64,000 nt of DNA, from assembly GCA_903952205.1 (NCBI GenBank), contig CAJBEZ010000098.1, forward strand, positions 62,001-126,000, in the 5' to 3' direction. The DNA is from an uncultured Desulfomonile sp. Lineage in GTDB: Bacteria > Desulfobacterota > Desulfomonilia > Desulfomonilales > Desulfomonilaceae. The position numbers and the translations under genes were made by a program. The stretch's first letter is position 1, and every line of letters begins with the position of its first letter. Below the pieces are notes generated by a model. It saw only the letters and a program-made list of their open reading frames with translations, had not been told where the DNA came from and ran no database searches. Shown piece by piece: positions 56,786-64,000 of this stretch.

Positions 56786-58525
56786 ATGAGGCGTCATTTA
56801 ATACTTTGCCTTATCTTAATATGCTCAATTGTATCCATTGCGGGTATAGCTTCGGCTGATAAAACCAACCCACCTAAAGACGTGCTGGTAATCCAGGGCA
56901 AGATACTCGATTCATCGGGAAGCGCCCTAAGTGACGCGAATATTTTGCCGTATCTAAATGGCAAGCCTTTCCTTGCGGCAGGTCATGGGGCTGACGCTGA
57001 AAAAGACTATACAACAGGGAAGAATGGACTTTTCCGGATCGAAATCCCAACAACCGAAGATAAAATCAAGTCGGGCAAATGGGAGATCAAAGTCACTAGG
57101 CCCAGTTTCAAACCTTCCCAGCTTACGACTTTAAAAATCTCGGATGGGGGCGTTTCAGAGGATGGCGCACGTATATCGGTCGCCAACGCCTCCGTTCAAT
57201 TAAAGAGATTCCAGGGAGCTGCATTCTGGATAGCGTTGATTGTGTTTGTCGCAGTCTATGTGCTCATAGCTTTTGAGATTCTGCACAGGACACTTGCAGC
57301 GTTTTTAGGCGCCGCTCTGGTGTTGCTGATTACTCATACTTTTGGACACTTTGACGAGGCTTACAACATCCTGACATGGGACCAGGCCCTACATGCAGTA
57401 GACTGGAACGTTATCTTCCTGTTGATGGGCATGATGATAATCGTGGGGGTCCTTAAGGGGTCGGGTGTATTTCAGTGGTTGGCGTACAAGTCCTTTCAGG
57501 TTGCCAAAGGTCAAATATTCCTCCTGGCTTCCATTCTATGCATAGTAACAGCATTTTGCAGCGCTTTCCTGGACAATGTCACAACCATGCTGCTGCTCAC
57601 GCCTGTGACAATGGAAATCGCCCTTGTCCTTAAGGTGTCGCCGTTTGTGTTCCTGCTCCCGGAAATCCTGGCGTCGAACTTCGGCGGCACCGCCACACTG
57701 ATCGGTGATCCACCCAACATCATGATTGGATCATTCGCTGGGATAACTTTCAATGATTTTGTCTTGAACCTAACTCCTGTAGTGATATTTGTGATAATCG
57801 CGCAGATCATATACAACAAATTCGTCTACGGCGCAGATTACCACCGAGCCAAAGTCGAAGATGCGCCCAAGATGATCGCGTTCCTGAAAGAAAAGTACAA
57901 AATCACGGACAGCAAACTGCTGTACCTTGGAGGATCAGTGCTCCTTGGGGTCATCGCCCTCTTCGTCCTGCATGGCATGTTCCACATGGAAGTTTCGGTT
58001 GCCGCGCTTTTTGGAGCGGCTCTAATAGTTCTCCTTTGCAAGATGGATATTGTGGAGATGCTTGAGAAAGAGATCGAATGGCCATCACTGGTTTTTTTCA
58101 TTATGCTCTTCATTGTGGTGGGCTCCGCTGAACAAACGGGTATACTCCAGGTTATCGCTGACTGGATAAAAGATGTCTGCCAGGGGAGACTGTGGGTGGC
58201 GGTGCTTGTCATTCTGTGGGTATCGGGTTTTGCTTCGGCGATTGTGGACAATATCCCTTACACCGCGACAATGCTCCCGATAGTATTGTTTCTGAACAAG
58301 TCCATCCCTGGAGCTGAATCAGGGGTCCTTTGGTGGGCGCTAGCTCTGGGGGCGTGTTTTGGAGGCAATGGCACCATCATTGGGGCATCAGCCAATGTTG
58401 TTACAACAGGGATAGCTGAAAAAGCGGGCTACAAGATAACCTTCGGCCAATTCGTGAAAGAGGCGGCGCCGATCACCATTATCAGTCTCATCATCTCTTC
58501 GGTTTTCCTGCTTCTGAGATATTGA
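56786..58525 (+). CDS. ArsB/P-protein-type (IT superfamily) carrier with extracytoplasmic N-terminal domain
   Basis: 579 residues. Signal peptide or anchor (cut near ASAD), a 120-residue carboxypeptidase-regulatory-like (Ig-type) domain (VIQGKILDSSGSALSDANI), one helix, then about 11 helices of the CitMHS/ArsB/P-protein family: AFLDNVTTMLLLTPVT, LIGDPPNIMIGS, ASAIVDNIPYTATMLPI and GGNGTIIGASANVV. The two DN(I/V)xxT loops are intact. The extracytoplasmic domain is not usual in this family. ATG at 56786 with GAGAGG 8 nt upstream. Substrate unknown (anion or Na+/H+). Confidence 0.87.
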   Translation: MRRHLILCLILICSIVSIAGIASADKTNPPKDVLVIQGKILDSSGSALSDANILPYLNGKPFLAAGHGADAEKDYTTGKNGLFRIEIPTTEDKIKSGKWEIKVTRPSFKPSQLTTLKISDGGVSEDGARISVANASVQLKRFQGAAFWIALIVFVAVYVLIAFEILHRTLAAFLGAALVLLITHTFGHFDEAYNILTWDQALHAVDWNVIFLLMGMMIIVGVLKGSGVFQWLAYKSFQVAKGQIFLLASILCIVTAFCSAFLDNVTTMLLLTPVTMEIALVLKVSPFVFLLPEILASNFGGTATLIGDPPNIMIGSFAGITFNDFVLNLTPVVIFVIIAQIIYNKFVYGADYHRAKVEDAPKMIAFLKEKYKITDSKLLYLGGSVLLGVIALFVLHGMFHMEVSVAALFGAALIVLLCKMDIVEMLEKEIEWPSLVFFIMLFIVVGSAEQTGILQVIADWIKDVCQGRLWVAVLVILWVSGFASAIVDNIPYTATMLPIVLFLNKSIPGAESGVLWWALALGACFGGNGTIIGASANVVTTGIAEKAGYKITFGQFVKEAAPITIISLIISSVFLLLRY

Positions 58526-58573
58526 GGCTAGGGTAAAAATGTTACGATTCTGTTAAGTGAAGGAGAATATACG

Positions 58574-59005
58574 ATGATTGCCAAGATATTGTTGGTTGAT
58601 GATGAGTCGCCTTTCGTAGAAGCCTTGTCCAAACGACTCACCATGCGTGAACTCCAGGTATCAATAGCCTTGAGTGGTCCGGAAGCTTTGGAAAAACTGG
58701 AACAAAACCCTTCAATAGATGTGGTTGTGCTCGACGTGAAAATGCCGGGAATGGACGGCATCGAAACCCTGAAGGCTATCAAGGCGCGATACCCACTTAT
58801 AGAAGTCATCATGCTCACTGGCCACGCTACAGTTGAATCAGCCATAGATGGAATGAAAGACGGCGCTCTGGACTATCTGATGAAACCATGTGACCTGGAC
58901 GTCTTGATGGCGAAAGTTCGCGAGGCAAAGAACAAGAAGGCCGCCCAGGAGGCCAAGATCGCCGAGGCTAGAGCTATGAATATATATCACCGCCGAGGCG
59001 ACTGA
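58574..59005 (+). CDS. Single-domain response regulator
   Basis: 143 residues. D9-D10, phosphoacceptor D54 (VLDVKMPGMDG), T82 (MLTGHAT), K104 (LMKPCD): fully intact. A short basic/alanine tail (AKNKKAAQEAKIAEARAM) follows. No output domain. It is probably phosphorylated by the sensor kinase at 59759. Sister of the receivers at 61550 and 62831 by sequence. Confidence 0.9.
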   Translation: MIAKILLVDDESPFVEALSKRLTMRELQVSIALSGPEALEKLEQNPSIDVVVLDVKMPGMDGIETLKAIKARYPLIEVIMLTGHATVESAIDGMKDGALDYLMKPCDLDVLMAKVREAKNKKAAQEAKIAEARAMNIYHRRGD

Positions 59006-59110
59006 ACGGTTGGCGCTTCCTTAAGGAGATCAAGACACACCGTTTGAAGTATTATTGGTCCTAATAGTAAGAGATTGTTTCGTATTTGAAGATTTAACTT
59101 GAGGTGAAAC

Positions 59111-59611
59111 ATGCCACACTCCGTATCCGTTTCTCAACTTATGATCAGCCCCAACGCATGGCCGTTGCTATCGGTTGAGGCCGACGTTGAGTCTGCTATT
59201 AAGATTCTGAGAATAAATACTGAAGACTCAAAGCTACTCCAGGGACACTCCACGCCTCTGGTGCTCGAAAGTGACTACAGCCTGCTGGGGTTTGTGCATC
59301 TTATCGATCTGTTGCGGGTCATCAAACCACTATGTAAGGTCTTGGACGCTCCCTGCGAGATCGACAAGGCCACCATGTCCATCAGGGAAATCGTGGTGTC
59401 TTTTGCCGCCACTGTCGAGGCTACTGACTCAATGATGACAGCCCTGGACATCATGATGGAACACAGGATTTCCTTAATTCCGGTTTTGAAAGAAAAGAAA
59501 CTGATCGGGATAATAAAACTTTCCGATATATTCAACGAAGTGGCGTCGCTTCTTTTTGATAAACAGATCTTAGATCAAAAAGAAGTCCTCATGCGACGAT
59601 TTCATCTATAA
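59111..59611 (+). CDS. CBS-domain pair protein
   Basis: 166 residues, two CBS modules: SQLMISPNAWPLLSVEADVESAI with LLGFVHLIDLLRVI, and SIREIVVSFAATVEATDSMM with LIGIIKLSDIFNEVASLL. Looks like a paralogue of the CBS protein at 54654 with a shorter linker. Sits between a receiver and the sensor kinase. Confidence 0.82.
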   Translation: MPHSVSVSQLMISPNAWPLLSVEADVESAIKILRINTEDSKLLQGHSTPLVLESDYSLLGFVHLIDLLRVIKPLCKVLDAPCEIDKATMSIREIVVSFAATVEATDSMMTALDIMMEHRISLIPVLKEKKLIGIIKLSDIFNEVASLLFDKQILDQKEVLMRRFHL

Positions 59612-59758
59612 CGGTGTCAGCAAGGGGAGGCGGCAGGAGATAACGATGATATCACGATTTAGTCGTGCCATTAATACAGGGACAAGTCTCCCCTTTCCCA
59701 AATTAATAATTTGATCTTCTCTCCCTGGAGTAGCTCAAGCGGTCGGCGGAGGCCGAAC

Positions 59759-61462
59759 ATGACAACAACCGAAAAAACGAGCGAGTCCTATTACAGGTCT
59801 CTAACTAGAAACATAATCTTTGTAATAGTCGGTGTTTCCGTAGTGCCTCTAATATTGATCACGTTCACTATCAGATATTTTTCCCAAACATCGTATCAGG
59901 ATAAGGTTATTGAACATCTCCAGGTACTCAACAAGAAACATAAACAGAATATCGACAGTTTCTTGAAGGAACGGCTCGCCGATATCTCCATTCTCAAGGA
60001 TTCCTACAGTTTTGATCAATTGGCGAACGATGATTTTCTCAAGGAGAAACTCCGGTCGCTGCAAAAGAATTCCAGTGATGCCCTAGTGGATTTGGGAGTA
60101 GTTGACGAGCATGGGAAACAGATCGCTTACGCCGGGCCATACGATCTCAAGGGAGCTAACTATGCGGAAGCTCCCTGGTTCAAGGCGGCTATCCAACAAC
60201 CTTTTTATGTCAGTGATGTTTTTCCCGGACTGAGAGGTATACCTCATTTTATAGTCTCAGTTCGGAGCGCAAATGGCTCGACATGGATACTGAGGGCCAC
60301 TGTTGATTTCGACAAATTCAATTCACTTGTTGAGAACATCCGCATAGGGGAAACAGGGTTCGCATTCATCCTGAACAGGAAAGGCGAGTTTCAGACTAAA
60401 CCGCGCACGGATGTCCCTCCCCAGAAGGACCCTTACCTGAGTTTTCTAACCCCGGGGACTAAAGATCTCGAACAGGAAGGAGTAGTTTCAAATTCCAAGA
60501 TTGATGGGCGAGATATTATCCACGTCATGTCCAGATTAAAAAATGGAGACTGGGTCCTCGCTTTTCAGCAAACCGAATCGGACGCTTACAAGGCCCTTTA
60601 CACTGTCAGGACCATCACCCTGTTAATATTCTTTTTGGGCGTAATTGGAATTGCTTTTGTTTCCGTGCTCCTTTCAAAGAGACTCGTAAAACGCATAAGA
60701 CAGGCGGACCAGGAAAAAGAGATGATGGACGAGAAGGTGATCGAAGCGGGCAAACTTGCTTCGGTAGGAGAACTGGCCGCAGGAATAGCCCACGAAATAA
60801 ATAACCCGGTCGCTGTTATGGTCGAGGAAGCCGGTTGGATGCAGGACCTCATTGCCGACGCCGGGCCGGGTTCCATCCCCATGGTGGATGAATTCGAACG
60901 ATCGCTTACTCAGATAAAAGCCCAGGGCCTTCGTTGCAAACAAATTACTCACAAGCTGCTGAGTTTCGCCAGGAAGACCGATCCTGTGCCAAAAAGGGTA
61001 AACATCAACGATATCCTGCGCGAAGCGATTTCGTTGTGTGAACAGCGAGTACATTCGGGCAGCGTCAAGATACAGGGACAATTTGCCGACGGTCTCCCGC
61101 CGATTCGTGTGTCACCCTCTGAGGCTCAACAGATTTTCATAAACTTGATCAACAATGCCATTGACGCCATCGAGCCAAAGGGAGGCATACTCAAGATATC
61201 CACCAGGAAAGAAGGCGACTTCATAGTCGCTGACGTGGCGGACAACGGGCCGGGAATCCCTAGTTATGTGCTGCCACGGGTTTTTGACCCTTTCTTTACT
61301 ACCAAACCTGTCGGCAAAGGCACCGGGCTCGGCCTGTCAATATGTTACGGCATCATGAAGAAGCTGGGCGGAGACATAACGGTCAACACCGCCGAAGGAC
61401 TGGGAACAACTTTTCATGTTAAATTCCCGGCATCTAAATTAATCGATAAAAAGGCGAGTTGA
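59759..61462 (+). CDS. Sensor histidine kinase with Cache-type sensor domain
   Basis: 567 residues. TM1 (about 19-40), a dCache-like sensor (41-285: GVVDEHGKQIAYAGPY, APWFKAA, FDKFNSLVENIRIGETGFAFILN), TM2 (about 293-315), then HisKA with phospho-His345 (GELAAGIAHEINNPVAV) and HATPase (INLINNAIDAIEPKGG, DNGPGIP, FTTKPVGKGTGLGLSI). Cache domains bind small ligands such as carboxylates or amino acids. The ATG at 59759 has GGAGG 6 nt upstream. Probably the input kinase of the cluster. Confidence 0.93.
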   Translation: MTTTEKTSESYYRSLTRNIIFVIVGVSVVPLILITFTIRYFSQTSYQDKVIEHLQVLNKKHKQNIDSFLKERLADISILKDSYSFDQLANDDFLKEKLRSLQKNSSDALVDLGVVDEHGKQIAYAGPYDLKGANYAEAPWFKAAIQQPFYVSDVFPGLRGIPHFIVSVRSANGSTWILRATVDFDKFNSLVENIRIGETGFAFILNRKGEFQTKPRTDVPPQKDPYLSFLTPGTKDLEQEGVVSNSKIDGRDIIHVMSRLKNGDWVLAFQQTESDAYKALYTVRTITLLIFFLGVIGIAFVSVLLSKRLVKRIRQADQEKEMMDEKVIEAGKLASVGELAAGIAHEINNPVAVMVEEAGWMQDLIADAGPGSIPMVDEFERSLTQIKAQGLRCKQITHKLLSFARKTDPVPKRVNINDILREAISLCEQRVHSGSVKIQGQFADGLPPIRVSPSEAQQIFINLINNAIDAIEPKGGILKISTRKEGDFIVADVADNGPGIPSYVLPRVFDPFFTTKPVGKGTGLGLSICYGIMKKLGGDITVNTAEGLGTTFHVKFPASKLIDKKAS

Positions 61463-61549
61463 GCTTATGGCAATATGGAAGATGTGGGAAACAATTTAAG
61501 AAAGTTTCTTCCTAAGTGAGAAATATCAGGTTTTTCTCAGAGGCGAAAA

Positions 61550-61960
61550 ATGAGTTCTGATCTTGTTCATGATTCAAATAAAATCAATCTATTATTGGTC
61601 GACGATGAGCAGGCTTACGTCAATATATTATCTAGAAGGCTGGAGAGAAAAGGCTTTCAGGTCAAAATAGCTAATAATGGGACCCAGGCCATTCAATTAG
61701 CAAGGATAGAGGATTTTGACGTTGCGGTGCTGGACCTAAAAATGGATGACATGGATGGTATTGAGGTCTTAAAGATATTCAAGAAAATGGTGCCTGATAT
61801 GATTGTAATCATGCTCACAGGACATGGTTCCGAACAGGCGGCCAGGGATGGAATGAAATTCGGAGCGTTTGATTATCTCACTAAGCCTTGTGATTTTGAA
61901 GACCTGGTAGCTAAGATTTGGGAAGCCTATGAAGACAAAAAAAACAAGATTCTGATTTAG
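61550..61960 (+). CDS. Single-domain response regulator
   Basis: 136 residues. D18-D19, phosphoacceptor D62, Thr in MLTGHGS and Lys in LTKPCD. The usual Pro after the phosphoacceptor (MPGMDG) is replaced (MDDMDG). No output domain. Begins 88 bp after the sensor kinase. Confidence 0.9.
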   Translation: MSSDLVHDSNKINLLLVDDEQAYVNILSRRLERKGFQVKIANNGTQAIQLARIEDFDVAVLDLKMDDMDGIEVLKIFKKMVPDMIVIMLTGHGSEQAARDGMKFGAFDYLTKPCDFEDLVAKIWEAYEDKKNKILI

Positions 61961-62044
61961 AGCTCCAATAACTTGCAGTCAGGGACACTAGGTTTCAAGT
62001 TCATATTTGCATGAAAATATTTTATTAATCGTGGGGAGAAGCCA

Positions 62045-62641
62045 ATGACCGCTCAAGAGTCACTGTCGTTGTTGAAAGATGGCAATATTCGGTTTAGCTC
62101 CGGCCGAGCCGAAAGACCGCACCAGGATGAAAGTAGAAGGATTTTCCTCGACGATAATGGCCAAAATCCTTTTTCTGCAGTGCTTTCATGCTCCGATTCC
62201 AGAGTGCCGGTCGAGATAATTTTTGACAGGGGTAAGGGTGATATTTTTGTTGTACGGACAGCGGGAAACCTCGATGGAGAGGGTGAAACCGGGAGCCTTG
62301 AGTATGCGGTTGAACACCTGAACGTCCCTCTAATAGTTATTTTGGGCCATTCAAACTGTGGGGCGGTCACTGCGGTTGTTGACCACTGCGAAGCGCATGG
62401 CCGCATAAAATCCATTGCCTGCAGAATCGCTGTTACGGTTGCAGAAACTGAACATGTCAAACCGAGCCTCAACCACAGAGATTTTATTGACGCCTGCTCG
62501 CGTGAAAATGTCCGAAAAGTAGTGGAACACCTTAGACTTGAAAGCGACATAATTCGGGAAGCCCTTGAAAAAGGTAACTTGAAAATAGCGGGCGCATATT
62601 ACCATATTCGTTCCGGCGTCGTGGAATGGTTGGACAGGTAA
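62045..62641 (+). CDS. Beta-carbonic anhydrase (cytoplasmic)
   Basis: 198 residues. Zinc ligands C49-S-D-S-R and H102-S-N-C105, plus FVVRTAGN. No signal peptide, in contrast to the paralogue at 12229. Interconverts CO2 and bicarbonate. It lies inside the receiver cluster, suggesting the cluster concerns bicarbonate or anion balance. GGGGAG upstream of the ATG. Confidence 0.93.
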   Translation: MTAQESLSLLKDGNIRFSSGRAERPHQDESRRIFLDDNGQNPFSAVLSCSDSRVPVEIIFDRGKGDIFVVRTAGNLDGEGETGSLEYAVEHLNVPLIVILGHSNCGAVTAVVDHCEAHGRIKSIACRIAVTVAETEHVKPSLNHRDFIDACSRENVRKVVEHLRLESDIIREALEKGNLKIAGAYYHIRSGVVEWLDR

Positions 62642-62830
62642 ATTGGGAATAGTGTCAGCCAGAGTAATTCATTAAATTTCAGTGTCTACTAATTTACCGG
62701 TGTGTGAAACGGTTCACAAGATCGTTAAAAGACATCGTGGCACCATTGCTGGATATTCCCGATGAGAGGACCACACCTGAGACAGCATAGAGCTAACTGA
62801 CAAAATAAAGAAATAAGAGGAGCTAATTTA

Positions 62831-63256
62831 ATGATCAGAGTTCTTATAGTGGATGATGAAAAAGATTTTACCGAACTGCTTTCTGAGCGTCTTGAAACGC
62901 GGGGATTCAAAACCAGGATTGCTTTTGATGGGAATGAAGCTATTTCGAGACTCAAGGAAGAAAACGCTGACGTAGTTTTATTGGACGTTATGATGCCTGG
63001 GAAGAGTGGTGTGGAAACTCTCAAAGAGATCAAGAACTCATGGCCCATCACGGAGGTTATCATGTTGACAGGCCATGGCACCGTAGAAACAGCGATAGAA
63101 GGAATGAAGCTGGGGGCTTACGACTATCTGATTAAACCAACGGAGACCGAGGATCTATCTCAAAAGATCACGAGCGCCTACCAGCGAAAATCAGACCATG
63201 AGGAAAGGATCAGACAGGCTGAAATAAATAAAATAATTGAACATAAGGGATGGTAG
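62831..63256 (+). CDS. Single-domain response regulator
   Basis: 141 residues. D8-D9, phosphoacceptor D52 (LLDVMMPGKSG), Thr in MLTGHGT and Lys in LIKPTE. Charged helical tail (KSDHEERIRQAEINK). No output domain. AGGAG precedes the ATG. Last gene of the cluster. Confidence 0.9.
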   Translation: MIRVLIVDDEKDFTELLSERLETRGFKTRIAFDGNEAISRLKEENADVVLLDVMMPGKSGVETLKEIKNSWPITEVIMLTGHGTVETAIEGMKLGAYDYLIKPTETEDLSQKITSAYQRKSDHEERIRQAEINKIIEHKGW

Positions 63257-63410
63257 TGGTTGAAACAGCCTAGAATACTGATTTGATTATGCCTGTTCTT
63301 GAAGAAGTTCTACGGCCAACATAGAACTCCGCCAGAATCCAAGGGGGTTGGTTCGCTCAAACGTAAAGATTGGCATGACGGACATCGTCTACAACTTGAA
63401 TCGTTTGATC

Positions 63411-63480
63411 CAGTGGATCAATCCTGGCCCTGGGACGGCAAAGCCAATTTGCCTTAAATTAAAATAAGTTTCAGGAAAAT
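63411..63480 (+). repeat. 70-bp direct repeat, right copy (remnant of cupin-gene 3' end)
   Basis: Frame reads QWINPGPGTAKPICLKLK and a stop, against QWINPGPGTAKLIWLKLK in the intact gene. 64 of 70 bases agree with 53557-53626. Upstream sequence has no similarity to the gene. Confidence 0.88.
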
Positions 63481-63500
63481 CATTCTACCTGAAACTAATT
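63467..63500 (+). terminator. Terminator-like inverted repeat after the remnant
   Basis: AGTTTCAGG (63467-63475) pairs with CCTGAAACT (63488-63496), 12-nt loop, followed by AATTT. The left copy at 53.6 kb keeps only the first arm, so the break there cut through this hairpin. Confidence 0.5.
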
Positions 63501-63679
63501 TGGGTTTTCCCGGTCGATGTACCTGAGACACTGGATCAGGTCCGTTGGAGCAAGGATTTTCTTGACCGTGGGAGCCTAATGAGCTATTGGTAAAAAGTTT
63601 AGGCTGATCGATGTAACCAGCGAGCAACGGCCTGAGAAAGTTAATAAGGATTGAGACTTATCTTGGAGAAAGCAAAAAA

Positions 63680-64000
63680 ATGATACCTGTTTGCGAACCA
63701 GCGCTCGAAGGTCGTGAACTACAATACGTCCGCGACTGTCTAGAAACAAATTGGATTTCCTCAGCCGGAAAATACATAAACCTGTTTGAAGAAAAATTCG
63801 CCGCCTATTGTGGAGCGCGTTATGGAATCGCCTGCAGTAGCGGGACAACAGCCATTCATTTGGCGATGGTCGCGTTGGGGATAGGCCCGGGTGACGAAGT
63901 AATTATTCCGGATTTCACTCTTATAGTGTCGGCCAACATGGTTATACTCGCTGGCGCTCGACCGGTGCTTGTGGATGTGGATAACAAAACCTGGTGTATT
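63680..64000 (+). CDS. DegT/DnrJ/EryC1/StrS-type aminotransferase (5' part)
   Basis: First 107 residues, running off the right edge. CSSGTTAIHLAMVALGIGPGDEVIIPDFT is the PLP-enzyme N-terminal core (in part: SSGTTAIHLA and GDEVIIPDFT), preceded by ETNWISSAGKY, typical of sugar aminotransferases. Uses PLP to aminate a sugar nucleotide for surface polysaccharide. GGAG 11 nt upstream of the ATG. May begin a polysaccharide gene group outside the window. Confidence 0.88.
   Translation, partial: MIPVCEPALEGRELQYVRDCLETNWISSAGKYINLFEEKFAAYCGARYGIACSSGTTAIHLAMVALGIGPGDEVIIPDFTLIVSANMVILAGARPVLVDVDNKTWCI

Larger units (their letters stand above)
63257..63679. other. Intergenic region with gene remnant
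   Basis: 423 bp. Holds the right copy of the 70-bp repeat with its inverted repeat, described separately. No promoter matched with confidence for the aminotransferase. Confidence 0.55.

Noticed and set aside
62738-62750. Sigma-54-like TGGCACCATTGCT before the last receiver gene
   Set aside because: GG and GC are three bases too close for a working -24/-12 promoter.

Overview
The window looks like chromosome from an anaerobic, probably sulfate-reducing or syntrophic bacterium of the Desulfobacterota (former Deltaproteobacteria). The evidence is gene content. There is an archaeal-type FMN-binding glutamate synthase with a Cys-rich N-terminus, many 4Fe-4S proteins, a DctPQM TRAP transporter, a UPF0324/YeiH 'sulfate exporter', a DASS/SLC13 anion carrier, acyl-CoA enzymes, exported peroxiredoxin and a large supply of two-component proteins. 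This placement is inference; no rRNA or other marker gene is present. I see no tRNA, rRNA, CRISPR array, transposase or integrase.

Layout. 1-8.7 kb: a partial AsmA-like gene behind YeiH, an unknown gene, an NRDE/TANGO2 protein, and an Fsr-type exporter followed by a predicted outer-membrane barrel and a crotonase. 8.8-18.5 kb: a second crotonase, MscS channel, exported beta-carbonic anhydrase, 4Fe-4S/winged-helix protein, tautomerase, amidohydrolase, DUF3124 protein, ZIP transporter and methyltransferase. 19-31 kb: exported peroxiredoxin, DUF362-ferredoxin, a methionine-heptad lipoprotein, a predicted OM barrel, an unusual CRP-like/pseudo-AAA+/polyferredoxin fusion with a broken CRP-like fragment behind it, HMG-CoA-lyase-like enzyme, AAA+ ATPase, a Cys-repeat secreted protein and a diguanylate cyclase. 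31-43 kb: methyl cycle (ahcY-metK), an ECF T-component without partners, queF, GNAT, thioesterase, glutamate-synthase-like oxidoreductase with a structured leader, two GNATs (one AcuA-like), and a TRAP transporter.

43.8-63.3 kb is dominated by signalling: lone receiver, MDR dehydrogenase, hybrid histidine kinase, PepN-like peptidase, and a pseudo-KaiC/HTH/cupin fusion. After these comes a same-strand cluster with a good sigma-54 promoter in front: pseudo-receiver, CBS pair, DASS carrier, ArsB/P-protein-type carrier with an extracytoplasmic domain, receiver, CBS pair, sensor kinase, receiver, beta-carbonic anhydrase, receiver. My reading is a two-component-controlled anion (bicarbonate, sulfate or carboxylate) transport and sensing module. 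It is bracketed by a 70-bp direct repeat (64/70 identical) made of the last 19 codons and 3' flank of the pseudo-KaiC/HTH/cupin gene. Its left edge also carries a doubly deleted TrkA/KtrA-like RCK pseudogene. Together these suggest the cluster arrived by insertion or segmental rearrangement. The window ends inside a DegT/DnrJ-type sugar aminotransferase.

Several proteins here keep a fold but have lost catalytic residues (pseudo-AAA+, pseudo-KaiC, pseudo-receiver). Starts were adjusted where a Shine-Dalgarno sequence or family N-terminus favoured an internal codon; several genes appear to use TTG or GTG.
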